Assembly (NCBI RefSeq): GCF_030929605.1
Contig: NZ_JAVFVS010000010.1
Location: forward strand, 62,001-126,000
Reading direction: 5' to 3'
Length of the DNA: 64,000 nt
Origin: Flavobacterium sp. LHD-80
GTDB lineage: Bacteria > Bacteroidota > Bacteroidia > Flavobacteriales > Flavobacteriaceae
The notes beneath the pieces are model-generated. The model did no database searches. It saw only the letters and a program-made list of their open reading frames with translations, and was not told where the DNA came from. Positions 25,067 through 33,701 of the stretch are shown here, one piece after another. The translations under genes and the position numbers were made by a program. The stretch's first letter is position 1, and every line of letters starts with the position of its first letter.

Positions 25067-26149
25067 TTATTTGTCTAAAGTTTTAAGAGGAATTTTGGTA
25101 TCAGAGATTGTTTTGTCTTTGTTGTCTTTAACCAAAACATGAATCTCATTTAAACCTTGAACACCATTTAACTCTGAAACTAAATTGACAAATCCTTTTA
25201 TTTCAGCTGTACCTCCTGTAAACTCACCAGATATTGTTTTGCTTCCTGCCGTGATGGTATAAATAAGTTTGTTTACACCCACTTCATTGTTTTTTCTAGA
25301 CATTCCTAAGAAATCTTTTTGGCTGATAACCGTTGGGAAAAAACTGAAACTTGGCGGTGGCGGTGGAATAAATTCGCCAGCATAAATAATTTGGTCTCCT
25401 GAATTAGTCGTCCAATCTTTTGCTACCATAAGGAAAGTAATATTTTCCATAACAAAACCTGCTGGCGGATTGTAGTATTGCTGCGGAATCAAATCCATTC
25501 TATAAAATCCGTTTCCAAGATCTTTCAGTTTTGTTTTTTCAGAAACCTCTGGAATCCATGCTTGGTATTCCTGTAAAACGGCCCAATTGTTTAATCCTGA
25601 ATGAAAATGAACACTAGGAACGCCTGCAAAACCATCTTTTAAATTCGAATTAAATAAAATACTTACCGGTTTGTCGATTAAAGGTTTTGTTGGATACGAT
25701 CTGATTAATTCATTTGCAGTATAAAATGAAGAAAAATCAGTGTAAGGCATATTGGCAACATCCGTTTGTTTTGATCCGTTTTTGTTTTTCAAACGAAACC
25801 AAAATCCCGCACTTGCAGCAATTTCTGCCGGAGTTTTAGAAAAATAAAGTGTTGGAGTTAAAGTAAAACTCCAGATTTTATTTCCTTCATATTTAAGTTT
25901 TGCAAAATCAGATGAGTTTTCCCAATGTCCTGCATCTGGTTCAGATGGCGACCAAATCCAGATATAAACATCTTCAGTTTCTCCAAATGTGGTTCCCGAA
26001 AGATCAAAGTACCAAGTCACTTTTTCATCATAATTGTAAATTGCTGGATATGATGACATACTGCCTACGGCTCCGGCTGCATCTTGCGCCTGAATAAAAT
26101 TAGGAGCCATCAAAAGGGCAAGTAAAATTGTATATATAAATTTTTTCAT
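25067..26149 (-). CDS. Secreted surface protein of the glycan locus (SusE/SusF position)
   Basis: A 360-residue protein with a signal peptide ending at 'PNFIQAQ'; no lipobox. The mature part has strand-rich sections 'KVTWYFDLSGTTFGETEDVYIWIWSPSEP' style and 'IWSFTLTPTLYFSKTPAEI', repeated twice, that look like carbohydrate-binding sandwich domains. It sits where other loci carry SusE/SusF-type binding proteins and may bind glycan (inference from context). I start it at 26149 (MKKFIYTILL), which carries the signal peptide; seven more residues upstream are open. Confidence 0.7.
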   Translation of the reverse strand: MKKFIYTILLALLMAPNFIQAQDAAGAVGSMSSYPAIYNYDEKVTWYFDLSGTTFGETEDVYIWIWSPSEPDAGHWENSSDFAKLKYEGNKIWSFTLTPTLYFSKTPAEIAASAGFWFRLKNKNGSKQTDVANMPYTDFSSFYTANELIRSYPTKPLIDKPVSILFNSNLKDGFAGVPSVHFHSGLNNWAVLQEYQAWIPEVSEKTKLKDLGNGFYRMDLIPQQYYNPPAGFVMENITFLMVAKDWTTNSGDQIIYAGEFIPPPPPSFSFFPTVISQKDFLGMSRKNNEVGVNKLIYTITAGSKTISGEFTGGTAEIKGFVNLVSELNGVQGLNEIHVLVKDNKDKTISDTKIPLKTLDK

Positions 26150-26156
26150 ATTACTT

Positions 26157-26678
26157 TTAATTAATAGCATTTAATTTAAACACGTAAGACACAAATGGAG
26201 AGCCTCCAGATGAATGCACTAATTGGAATTCTAATTCCTCATTGCTTCCTGGAACCGATGATAATTTAAGCTCATCTGTTTTTTGTGTTTTTTGAGCATC
26301 GCTGAATAAATAGATTTTTATTGCGCCCAAATTAGTTGGCTGAAAGTCTGAACTTAATGCCCAGTATCCTTTTGGTGCAAATAAAGGAGGAACATTTCCA
26401 GTTACTTCATAACTTGTTGGCTGGTTCTTTTCGTCTACATTGAATTTAATTTTAAAATCCTCGTAATTAAAGTACGTGCTCAAGTTTTCTTCGTTTGGTT
26501 CGATCTTGTTTGCTTTCGCAACTTCATCAACCATTTTCAAATTTGTTAATCCCCAATTTCCATTTACTTTCTCATAAAGGGTAATCGGATCAACGTAGCT
26601 TCCGTCGTCGGTATTATCACAGCCAGTGGCCATTAAACCCATAACAACAGCTAACCAATAAATACTTTTACATCTCAT
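26157..26678 (-). CDS. Small lipoprotein at the head of the glycan locus
   Basis: A 173-residue lipoprotein with lipobox MATGC (Cys about residue 20), then 'DNTDDGSYVDPITLYEKVNGNWGL', a short lipocalin-like strand pattern. It resembles small DUF5004-type lipoproteins that often lead SusCD operons, but I cannot confirm the family. It is the first gene of the operon, eight bases before the next gene. Confidence 0.65.
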   Translation of the reverse strand: MRCKSIYWLAVVMGLMATGCDNTDDGSYVDPITLYEKVNGNWGLTNLKMVDEVAKANKIEPNEENLSTYFNYEDFKIKFNVDEKNQPTSYEVTGNVPPLFAPKGYWALSSDFQPTNLGAIKIYLFSDAQKTQKTDELKLSSVPGSNEELEFQLVHSSGGSPFVSYVFKLNAIN

Positions 26679-27161
26679 AAATTTGTGGTTTGTTTGTTAG
26701 TTTTTTTGCCTCCTAAAAGACAGAACGAAACTAGATGTTAAATAAATCTAAAAAAAAACATCTGATAAAAATCAAGATGAAATTGAAAGAATTTTTAATT
26801 TAATTAATTGAAAATCAATAATTTATATTGTTTTTATAAATCAAAAAATCAAGATGCTGTTTAGATGAAAATGACTACTTATTTAATGGTAAATATGACA
26901 ATATGAAAATTAAAGTGGATATTTTTTTCACTATGCATATATATAACTTGTTTTTATTGTATAATTGCAAATAATTAGACCGCTTTTAACATTTATATCT
27001 TATTTTTGAATTCAGAATCTCCTTTTAAAGCTTTTATTTAAAGGAAGTTCCAAAATTCTAAAAGCGCTTTAATCACCAGCACTCAAGCTTATCCCAAATT
27101 GAAAACGAATTAACTCGATAAACCAAAAAAGATTTTTTTTACCCTAAACCAAAACAAAACC
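26679..27161. other. Divergent control region between the glycan operon and its regulator
   Basis: No gene is seen in these 483 AT-rich bases. They separate the operon (minus) from the DUF6377 regulator (plus) and must hold both promoters. A 13-base direct repeat AAAAATCAAGATG occurs at 26767-26779 and 26844-26856, a possible regulator site. TATTTTTG at 27001-27008 fits a -7 box for the regulator gene; its -33 partner is unclear. Confidence 0.45.
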
Positions 27162-28760
27162 ATGCAAAGAATTTTCATTCTATGTTTTTTTATTGCGGGT
27201 TTTTCTCTAACTGCGAAAGAGACAAATCCTGTTTTAGAGGAATTAGATAAAGTGCTTCTTAAAAAAGATATTTATTTGAAACAGAAATATCGAAAAATAG
27301 AAGCTTTAAAAAGAAATGTGTCAAAATTTACCGTCAGTCAAAACAATGAACAGCTTTATAATACCTATATGTCATTGTTTGATGAATATAAATCGTTCAA
27401 ATACGACTCGGCTTATTATTATTTAGAAGAAGCAAAAATCAAGGCAATCGTTTTAAAAGACCCAAAATATTTAGCAAAAAGCCGAATTAAAGAAGGTTTC
27501 GTGCTTTTATCTTCTGGTTTATTTAAAGAAGCTATTGACACTTTAAATGTTGTTGATGATCAAAAACTGGATATAAAAAACAAATTTGAATATTACAATA
27601 TCAAAGCCCGTGCCTATTATGATTTAGCCGATTATAATAAAGATCAGCGCTTTAACATTCATTATGTACAGCAAGGAAATCATTTCCTAAAAAAGGCTTT
27701 GGAATTAATTGGAACCAATACCAATGAATATTGGGCTGCTGAAAGTCTAAAAAGATTAAAACAACAAGACTGGCGTGGTGCCGAATTTGCTTTTAGCTAC
27801 TGGATCAACAATTACAATCTTCCACCTGATTATTATGGCATTGCAACTTCAAGTCTCGGATACATTTATTCCGAAAGAGGTTATACTAAAAAAGCCATTC
27901 AGTACCTCGCACTTGCCGCTATTGCCGATGTAAAAAATGCTACGAAAGAAACTGTCGCACTACGAAATTTAGCGAATGAACTCTTTAAAATGGGTTATTT
28001 GGACAAAGCCAATGAATATATCAATATTGCAATGGATGATGCGACTTTTTATAACGCAAGACATCGAAAAATTGAGATTTCGTCTATTTTGCCAATTATT
28101 GAAAAAGCGCAATTAAACAATGTAAAAGACAAAAACGATAAGCTGGAAAAAATCATTATTCTGCTTACCATTTTGACTTTTATAATTGTTTTGTTTTCAA
28201 TTATCATTTTCAAGCAATTAAAAGAAAGAAACAAAGCCAGAAAAATAATGGCTTCTTCGTATGCACAGCTTCAGGAAATGAATATTAGTTTAAGCGAAGC
28301 AAATGCTATCAAAGAAGAATATATTACGTATTTTATTAAAGCAACGTCGGCGTTCATCAATAAGATTGATCACATTCAAAAAAGCACGCTTCATAAAATT
28401 ATTACCAAAAAAACAGACGAAGTTATTGCGAGTTTAAAACGCTATAATGTCAAAGAAGAACGCGAAAACTTATTTCATCAATTCGATGAAATTTTCCTTA
28501 AACTGTTCCCAACTTTTGTAACCGATTTTAATCATTTGTTTCCGAATGATCATAAATGCATCGTCAAAAAAGGAGAACTTTTAAATACTGAATTAAGGAT
28601 TTTTGCACTCTACCGATTAGGAATTCAGGACAGCAATCAAATGGCAGAATTCCTAGAACTCTCTGTAGCTACCATTTACACTTACAAAACCAGAATTAAA
28701 AGCAAATCAGATTTTAAAGATACTTTTGAAGAGAAAATAATGGCGATTAAAACTATTTAA
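27162..28760 (+). CDS. SusR-like membrane-spanning regulator (DUF6377)
   Basis: A 532-residue protein with a signal peptide, an N-terminal periplasmic helical/TPR region (about residues 20-315, '[22 protein letters not shown]'), one membrane helix (about 325-347), a coiled-coil, and a C-terminal cytoplasmic domain with a LuxR-like helix-turn-helix ('[20 protein letters not shown]'). This is the architecture of DUF6377 and the Bacteroides SusR regulator, which senses oligosaccharide in the periplasm and switches on the sus genes. It is divergent from the operon at 17-26.7 kb, so it very probably controls it. Confidence 0.88.
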   Translation: MQRIFILCFFIAGFSLTAKETNPVLEELDKVLLKKDIYLKQKYRKIEALKRNVSKFTVSQNNEQLYNTYMSLFDEYKSFKYDSAYYYLEEAKIKAIVLKDPKYLAKSRIKEGFVLLSSGLFKEAIDTLNVVDDQKLDIKNKFEYYNIKARAYYDLADYNKDQRFNIHYVQQGNHFLKKALELIGTNTNEYWAAESLKRLKQQDWRGAEFAFSYWINNYNLPPDYYGIATSSLGYIYSERGYTKKAIQYLALAAIADVKNATKETVALRNLANELFKMGYLDKANEYINIAMDDATFYNARHRKIEISSILPIIEKAQLNNVKDKNDKLEKIIILLTILTFIIVLFSIIIFKQLKERNKARKIMASSYAQLQEMNISLSEANAIKEEYITYFIKATSAFINKIDHIQKSTLHKIITKKTDEVIASLKRYNVKEERENLFHQFDEIFLKLFPTFVTDFNHLFPNDHKCIVKKGELLNTELRIFALYRLGIQDSNQMAEFLELSVATIYTYKTRIKSKSDFKDTFEEKIMAIKTI

Positions 28761-28796
28761 GTTGCTAAGGTTCTAAGGGACTAAGATTCTAAGCTT
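28761..28796 (+). repeat. Octamer-repeat array
   Basis: GTTGCTAAGGTTCTAAGGGA followed by CTAAGATTCTAAG: NNCTAAGR octamers at the end of the regulator gene. Confidence 0.75.
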
Positions 28797-28810
28797 TTTT
28801 TCACGCAATC

Positions 28811-28912
28811 TTGTCATTCCGAGGAACGAGGAATCTTCGCGAGAAGCTCTACAAAGATTGGATTATTATTGCGGAGTTACTTGCGGAGATTCCTCGTTCC
28901 TCGGAATGACAA
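28811..28912. repeat. Inverted repeat with 26-bp perfect arms (ATTCCGAGGAACGAGGAATC type)
   Basis: The arm at 28811-28836 begins TTGTCATTCCGAGGAACGAG; the reverse complement lies at 28887-28912. After one mismatch the pairing goes on for three more bases. The core of about 50 bases has no coding frame. It lies between two convergent genes. Confidence 0.85.
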
Positions 28913-28935
28913 ACTAAATCTAAATAAATCGTTTT

Positions 28936-30159
28936 CTATTCAACAGTCTCTAACTGCAAAATCATATTTTGATAATACCTGCTCAACGAAAACAACTGCT
29001 CTGCAAAAATCATTATCGCAAGTGGAATAAAGAAAAATACCGTCAAATTTTCTTCGTATAAAAAGAAAGTTGTAATCATAAAAATGCGGGCATATTCCAG
29101 GTAATAAATCCAATTTCTCTGTTCTAATAACGCACCGCAATTAATTAATGTGATGATGATAACCGACAAAACAAAAACTTTGTCGAGCGTAGTTAATAAA
29201 TCAAAGTAATAAGTAAAAGCAGTTAAAATCAAAGTACAGATTCCCAGTTGAATGTAGAGATAATTTCGAAAACGAAGACGCTGATGCGGATTGCTTTTAT
29301 CCTGCAGAAAGCGTTTTTCTAATGTTGGTCGAATGTCCTGATCCATATGAGCAGGGCTTCCAAAAACGGCTTTCCATCGCGCTTTAAAACCTTTTGAACG
29401 TTTCCATAATTCATAAATTTCAAAATAATAATGAAAATGCTGCCAAAGAAAACTGTAGCTTTTTAATGGATGCGTCAAACCGTATTTTGGCTTTTCTTCT
29501 TCTGCCTGAAAAGTTCCAAAAATGCGATCCCAAAACGTAAACATATCGCCATAGTTTTTATCCAGATATTTTTCGTCAGAAGCGTGGTGTACACCGTGAA
29601 CAGAAGGTGTAACAAAAACATACTCCAGCCATTTTATTCGACCAATTACCTGTGTATGTGTAAAAAAAGAATAAGCTCCATGCACAATTAACATAGTAAT
29701 AACCATTGCCGGATGAAAGCCAACAAAAGGAAGAACGCACCAAAATCCCGTTCTGACTATAGCTTGAAAAGTGGTGATTCTAGCCGCTGCCGTAAAGTTA
29801 AATTCCTCGCTGTGATGGTGCACAATATGCGCAGCCCAGAAAAAATTGACTTCATGTCCTAATCGGTGGTACCAGTACCAAACAAAATCTGTTGCGAGAA
29901 TAAGTGCAAACCAAACAAATACATTACTCGGAATATCAAAAAGTCTGTAATTGTTATAAATAAAATAATACAGTTGATAAAAACTTGCTGCAATAAATAA
30001 ATTAATTAAACGCTCTGCAATACCAATACTAATATTTGAAACCGAACTTTCGTAGTTAAAAATTTCTGGTCTTTTTTTGTGTTGTGCCAACTTATATTCT
30101 AAAAACAAAAACAGAAAAAAAGCAGGCATTGCGAAAGCAAGAAAATTAATGTGTTCCAT
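28936..30159 (-). CDS. Sterol desaturase/fatty acid hydroxylase family protein
   Basis: A 407-residue membrane protein with the histidine motifs of the family: 'WYHRLGHEVNFFWAAHIVHHHSEEF' style (HxxxH and HxxHH) and 'GVHHASDEKYLDKNYG' (HGVHH). These bind a di-iron centre for hydroxylation or desaturation of lipids or sterol-like molecules. Several membrane helices surround them, and a further four-helix C-terminal part of about 110 residues is present, as in many Flavobacterium homologues. It is a single gene; the substrate is unknown. Confidence 0.88.
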   Translation of the reverse strand: MEHINFLAFAMPAFFLFLFLEYKLAQHKKRPEIFNYESSVSNISIGIAERLINLFIAASFYQLYYFIYNNYRLFDIPSNVFVWFALILATDFVWYWYHRLGHEVNFFWAAHIVHHHSEEFNFTAAARITTFQAIVRTGFWCVLPFVGFHPAMVITMLIVHGAYSFFTHTQVIGRIKWLEYVFVTPSVHGVHHASDEKYLDKNYGDMFTFWDRIFGTFQAEEEKPKYGLTHPLKSYSFLWQHFHYYFEIYELWKRSKGFKARWKAVFGSPAHMDQDIRPTLEKRFLQDKSNPHQRLRFRNYLYIQLGICTLILTAFTYYFDLLTTLDKVFVLSVIIITLINCGALLEQRNWIYYLEYARIFMITTFFLYEENLTVFFFIPLAIMIFAEQLFSLSRYYQNMILQLETVE

Positions 30160-30300
30160 TTTTTTAAAATTTATTTTATTCTTAAAAAACTAAAATACAA
30201 TTGGTTGTAAATCTAAATACAAAAACATTTCTAAAAGTCAATTCATTTTATAATTCAAAATGATCGTAACTTTCAGAAATGATTTTTTTAAAACTGATTT

Positions 30301-31587
30301 CTAATTTTGTTTAAATTTTGGAGCTTCTAAAGCTACTTCTTTAACAGATTGCGTGTCTGCTACTTTTTGCAAAGCAAGAATGTAAGCCGCAATTCTTGGT
30401 GTAACATTATGTTTTAAAGACGTTCTAAAAACAGTTTCAAAACCTTTTTCTAAAATATCTTCTAAACGCTTATTAATCTGATGAATTCTCCAAGATTCTA
30501 AAAGCGAATTTTGAAGCCATTCAAAATAAGAAACCGTCACACCGCCGGCATTTGCTAAAATATCTGGAACAACCAAAACATTGTTTTCATGCAAAATTTT
30601 ATCAGCATCAGATGAAACGGGTCCGTTTGCGCCTTCTACAATAATTTTAGCACGAACAGCTGCCGCATTTTTCTGCGTAATTACATCTTCTTTCGCTGCC
30701 GGAATCAAAACATCAACATCCAAAAGCAATAATTCTTCATGCTTGATTGCAACCGAATTTGGATAGCCTTTTATGCTTTTGTTATTCAGATTATAATATA
30801 GAATCAATTCTGGAATATTAATTCCTTCCGGATTATAAAACGCTTCAGAAACATCGCTTACCGCAACTACTTTTAATCCTTTTTCGAATAAAAACAAAGC
30901 CGAATGCAAGCCAACATTTCCAAAACCTTGAATCGCAACTGTGGATCTTGCTGGTCTCAATTTTAATTTTTGAAGTGCCAATAATGTAATAATGCTCACA
31001 CCTCTTCCTGTTGCTTCTACCCTTCCTAAAGAGCCACCAGAATGCAAGTGTTTTCCAGTTACAACAGCATGAATTGTTTTTCCGTGAACGATTGAAAATT
31101 CATCCATCAGCCATCCCATTTCGTCAGGCCCAGTTCCCATGTCAGGCGCCGGAACATCTTTTTCTGGACCAAAAATATCAGCTAAAGCCTTTGTATACGC
31201 TCTTGTAATTCTTTCTAATTCTGTTTTAGAAAGCGTTTTTGGATCACAAATAATACCGCCTTTTGCTCCTCCAAAAGGAATTCCCGTCACGGCCGATTTC
31301 CAAGTCATCCACGCAGCAAGCGCTTTTACCTCATCAAGATTTACTGCAGTATCATATCTGATTCCACCTTTTGACGGACCTAATGCCGTATTATGAATTA
31401 CGCGGTATCCTTCGAAATTCTGTTCTTTTCCATTATCTAATGTTATTGAAAAGTTCACCACAATTTGTTTTTCAGGACGCTGTAGTTTCTGCCTTAATGA
31501 TTCTTCTAGATTAAGAATATCGGCTGCTATATTAAAACGATCAATCATGGATTGAAACGGATTCTGTTTTATAATTTCTGAACTCAT
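30301..31587 (-). CDS. Glu/Leu/Phe/Val dehydrogenase (glutamate dehydrogenase-like)
   Basis: A 428-residue soluble enzyme with the dehydrogenase signature 'GIPFGGAKGGIICDP' holding the catalytic Lys, 'PAPDMGTGPDEMGWLMDEFS', and a Rossmann motif 'VAIQGFGNVGLHSA'. Length and motifs fit NAD(P)-dependent glutamate dehydrogenase of the hexameric type, linking 2-oxoglutarate and glutamate. Cofactor preference is not clear from the sequence. It stands alone. Confidence 0.92.
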   Translation of the reverse strand: MSSEIIKQNPFQSMIDRFNIAADILNLEESLRQKLQRPEKQIVVNFSITLDNGKEQNFEGYRVIHNTALGPSKGGIRYDTAVNLDEVKALAAWMTWKSAVTGIPFGGAKGGIICDPKTLSKTELERITRAYTKALADIFGPEKDVPAPDMGTGPDEMGWLMDEFSIVHGKTIHAVVTGKHLHSGGSLGRVEATGRGVSIITLLALQKLKLRPARSTVAIQGFGNVGLHSALFLFEKGLKVVAVSDVSEAFYNPEGINIPELILYYNLNNKSIKGYPNSVAIKHEELLLLDVDVLIPAAKEDVITQKNAAAVRAKIIVEGANGPVSSDADKILHENNVLVVPDILANAGGVTVSYFEWLQNSLLESWRIHQINKRLEDILEKGFETVFRTSLKHNVTPRIAAYILALQKVADTQSVKEVALEAPKFKQN

Positions 31588-31764
31588 AGTTTTATACTTT
31601 AATTATTAGTTTATTTGATTTGGGGACATTGCATTATTGTAACGTGAAATAAATTCGGCAGTAACTGCACGTCCAACACGGAATTTTCATCAGACAGCAA
31701 TGCATCATAATATTTGTATTTCTATTTGATCTCATATAATAGGTTATTAAGAGTTCTAAAAAAA
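31588..31764. other. Leader region of the glutamate dehydrogenase gene
   Basis: No gene in the ordinary sense. On the minus strand a frame from about 31706 to the TAA at 31611-31613 reads 'LLSDENSVLDVQLLPNLF' and ends 24 bases before the dehydrogenase ATG, but it has only a TTG as start. It may be chance, a leader peptide or a remnant. Confidence 0.25.
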
Positions 31765-31790
31765 AGCCTTTCATTGGTGCATGAAAGGCT
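31765..31790 (-). terminator. Terminator hairpin
   Basis: AGCCTTTCA pairs with TGAAAGGCT around eight bases; A/T runs flank both sides. It lies 34 bases past the 28-residue mini-ORF on the minus strand. Confidence 0.85.
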
Positions 31791-31823
31791 AAAAAAAAAA
31801 ATAACTAACAAGTACTTTCTCTA

Positions 31824-31910
31824 TTAACGCCATTTCATCGCATTGTTTAACATACAACACATCGTCAAGCTGTACATAAACGGGATGATATTTAGAATAT
31901 AGTTTTTCAT
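31824..31910 (-). CDS. Candidate 28-residue small protein
   Basis: The minus strand reads MKNYILNIIPFMYSLTMCCM and eight more residues, ending in KWR, then TAA. TAAATTTG (31919-31926) fits a -7 promoter box just eight bases upstream, and a strong terminator lies 34 bases downstream, so a transcript of about 130-150 bases would hold little else. The peptide is hydrophobic with a Cys-Cys pair and could be a membrane micropeptide. Because the box is so close to the ATG, the transcript might be leaderless, or a small RNA rather than an mRNA. I recognise no family. Confidence 0.35.
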   Translation of the reverse strand: MKNYILNIIPFMYSLTMCCMLNNAMKWR

Positions 31911-31918
31911 TGTTAAGG

Positions 31919-31926
31919 CAAATTTA
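31919..31926 (-). promoter_or_regulatory. Possible -7 promoter box of the mini-ORF
   Basis: On the minus strand the sequence is TAAATTTG, matching TAnnTTTG. No good -33 TTG is seen at 18-22 bases. Confidence 0.4.
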
Positions 31927-32032
31927 TAAATATATTTTATAAATTCTATCGAATTAGTAGAGTTAATTTTAAAAAGTTTTTAAAATAATTCTAAAATAGC
32001 TGTAAACTAAGGTTTTATACTATTAAAAAAAT

Positions 32033-32887
32033 TTAGTTTATTTGCGAAAAAACAATAAAAACGATGGCAATCAAGGCCAAAAAGATTCCGATGAAGTTGA
32101 TTTTGGATAATTTTTCCTTGAAAAAAAGCAGACCAACAAGACTTCCTAAAACAATAACACCAATATTCATTCCGGCAAAAACAGTTGATGGATTTTCAGA
32201 AAATGCTTTATGCGCTTTTAAATAAAACAAGATATTCCCGAAGTTGAAGATTCCTACCAAAGCACCAAATAATATGTTTTTTAAATGCAGTTTTGTTTTT
32301 TTCAGCACCACATTATAAATCACAATTAGCAAAGAAACTGCCAGTGCAATATCAAAAACCACAAACAAAGAAGTTATATAAGGCAGTATTGTATAAAGCG
32401 CAATCTGTTTAAAAAGTATATCTATGATTCCGAAGCCTAAGAAAACAACAAACGGATAAATCCATTTATTTTGATCGTTTCCAGTTTGTTTTTTTAAGAT
32501 GAATAAAAGCGCTATAAACCCAATTATCAATCCAATAACTTTATACGAATTGAATTCTTCTTTAAAAATAAGCCAAGCCGCAATTATGGGAATAAACAGA
32601 GATAATCGTTGTGCAGCATCTGTTTTTACGATTCCCATATGTTTTATAGAAGAAAATAAAAACAGAAAAACTATTGGAAGCAAAACACCAACTGCAGCAT
32701 AAATGTTCCAAGGTGCATCTGCATGAACTGCAGAAACATCAGGACTAAAAGCAAAATAGCAAAGGATTAATGCTGTTACGTAATTAAAAGTAATAATCTG
32801 AACTGGATCAGGATTGAATTTTCGGGTAATTTTGAAGATTACACCAACGGTAACACTACAGAGAATACTTAAAATAAGAAATAACAT
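32033..32887 (-). CDS. EamA/DMT family membrane transporter
   Basis: A 284-residue protein with ten predicted membrane helices arranged as two repeats of five, the layout of the drug/metabolite transporter superfamily. The second half ends with 'GSLVGLLFFKEKLSKINFIGIFLALIAIVF', the usual EamA ending. Members export amino acids, sugars or other small molecules; the substrate is not predictable. It has its own promoter and is transcribed away from the 2OG oxygenase gene in tandem. Confidence 0.85.
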   Translation of the reverse strand: MLFLILSILCSVTVGVIFKITRKFNPDPVQIITFNYVTALILCYFAFSPDVSAVHADAPWNIYAAVGVLLPIVFLFLFSSIKHMGIVKTDAAQRLSLFIPIIAAWLIFKEEFNSYKVIGLIIGFIALLFILKKQTGNDQNKWIYPFVVFLGFGIIDILFKQIALYTILPYITSLFVVFDIALAVSLLIVIYNVVLKKTKLHLKNILFGALVGIFNFGNILFYLKAHKAFSENPSTVFAGMNIGVIVLGSLVGLLFFKEKLSKINFIGIFLALIAIVFIVFSQIN

Positions 32888-32905
32888 AAATTGAATTTTG
32901 AATTA

Positions 32906-32938
32906 CAAAAATAAGGTTTATCTATTTTATACTTTCAA
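32906..32938 (-). promoter_or_regulatory. Promoter of the EamA transporter gene
   Basis: Minus strand: TTG (32936-32938), 22 bases, TATTTTTG (32906-32913), then the ATG 19 bases later. Confidence 0.6.
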
Positions 32939-32947
32939 AAAAACATA

Positions 32948-33541
32948 TTAATCACTCTTTAGCCAACCGGTAATACTCATTCTGGTATTTTGAGTAACTA
33001 ATACTTCATGAACCAATTCATTACTTTTAAAGAAAACTGTTTTACCTTGAATTGGCGGAATTTTCTGCTGACTGTTGTTTTGGTGAATCATTAATTCTCC
33101 GCCATCACTTTCTTTCCAATTGCTATTTAAATAACTGATCATTGAGTATTTACGGCTCGAATTGTTTTTGAATTGATCAAGATGTTTTAAATAAAAATCG
33201 CCTTTTTCATACAAGGAATAATGAAATTCATAACCTGTAATTCCAGCAAAACAACTTTCATTTAGATAGAGTACAAAAGCATCAATTTTATCAAAAAATT
33301 CATTTTCAAAACTATTATTGTGTTTTTTGTCTAGCCAATAAATTGCATCATTTCTAATTTTTCCGTCAAAAGAAAGTTTTTCAGAATTTCCAATTCCAGC
33401 CGTCAATAATAAACTTGACGTATTTAAATCAATTAAATTTTGTTTGAGATTATTTGATAATTCATCACTTATAAACCGTTCTGATATTCCAATTTTATTC
33501 TCTATATAACTTGCTATTAAGTCTTCGAAACTATCATCCAT
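32948..33541 (-). CDS. 2OG-Fe(II) oxygenase (prolyl 4-hydroxylase type)
   Basis: A 197-residue soluble enzyme. The iron ligands are visible as H120-x-D122 ('FYLKHLDQF') and H178 ('NELVHEV'), and R187 in 'QNTRMSITGWL' would bind 2-oxoglutarate. This is the double-stranded beta-helix of the P4Hc/PKHD group, which hydroxylates proline or other residues. I start it at MDDSFEDLI (33541); eleven more residues upstream are open but unlike the family. Target unknown. Confidence 0.87.
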   Translation of the reverse strand: MDDSFEDLIASYIENKIGISERFISDELSNNLKQNLIDLNTSSLLLTAGIGNSEKLSFDGKIRNDAIYWLDKKHNNSFENEFFDKIDAFVLYLNESCFAGITGYEFHYSLYEKGDFYLKHLDQFKNNSSRKYSMISYLNSNWKESDGGELMIHQNNSQQKIPPIQGKTVFFKSNELVHEVLVTQNTRMSITGWLKSD

Positions 33542-33624
33542 TTTTTTTTTGGGAAAAACTGCAAATACAGCCAACGGAGCAAGGTAGACTAATTAAAATT
33601 GGTAACGCCACTTTTATAAATAAT

Positions 33625-33658
33625 AAACCCGACAGGTTTTTTGAAACTTGTCGGGTTT
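33625..33658 (-). terminator. Terminator hairpin upstream of the 2OG oxygenase, after the MoxR gene side
   Basis: AAACCCGACA pairs with TGTCGGGTTT. T-rich DNA flanks both sides. It lies 44 bases after the MoxR-like gene's stop codon on the minus strand. Confidence 0.85.
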
Positions 33659-33701
33659 AATGGCTACAATCATCAATTTATAATTAACAATTTATAATTA
33701 T

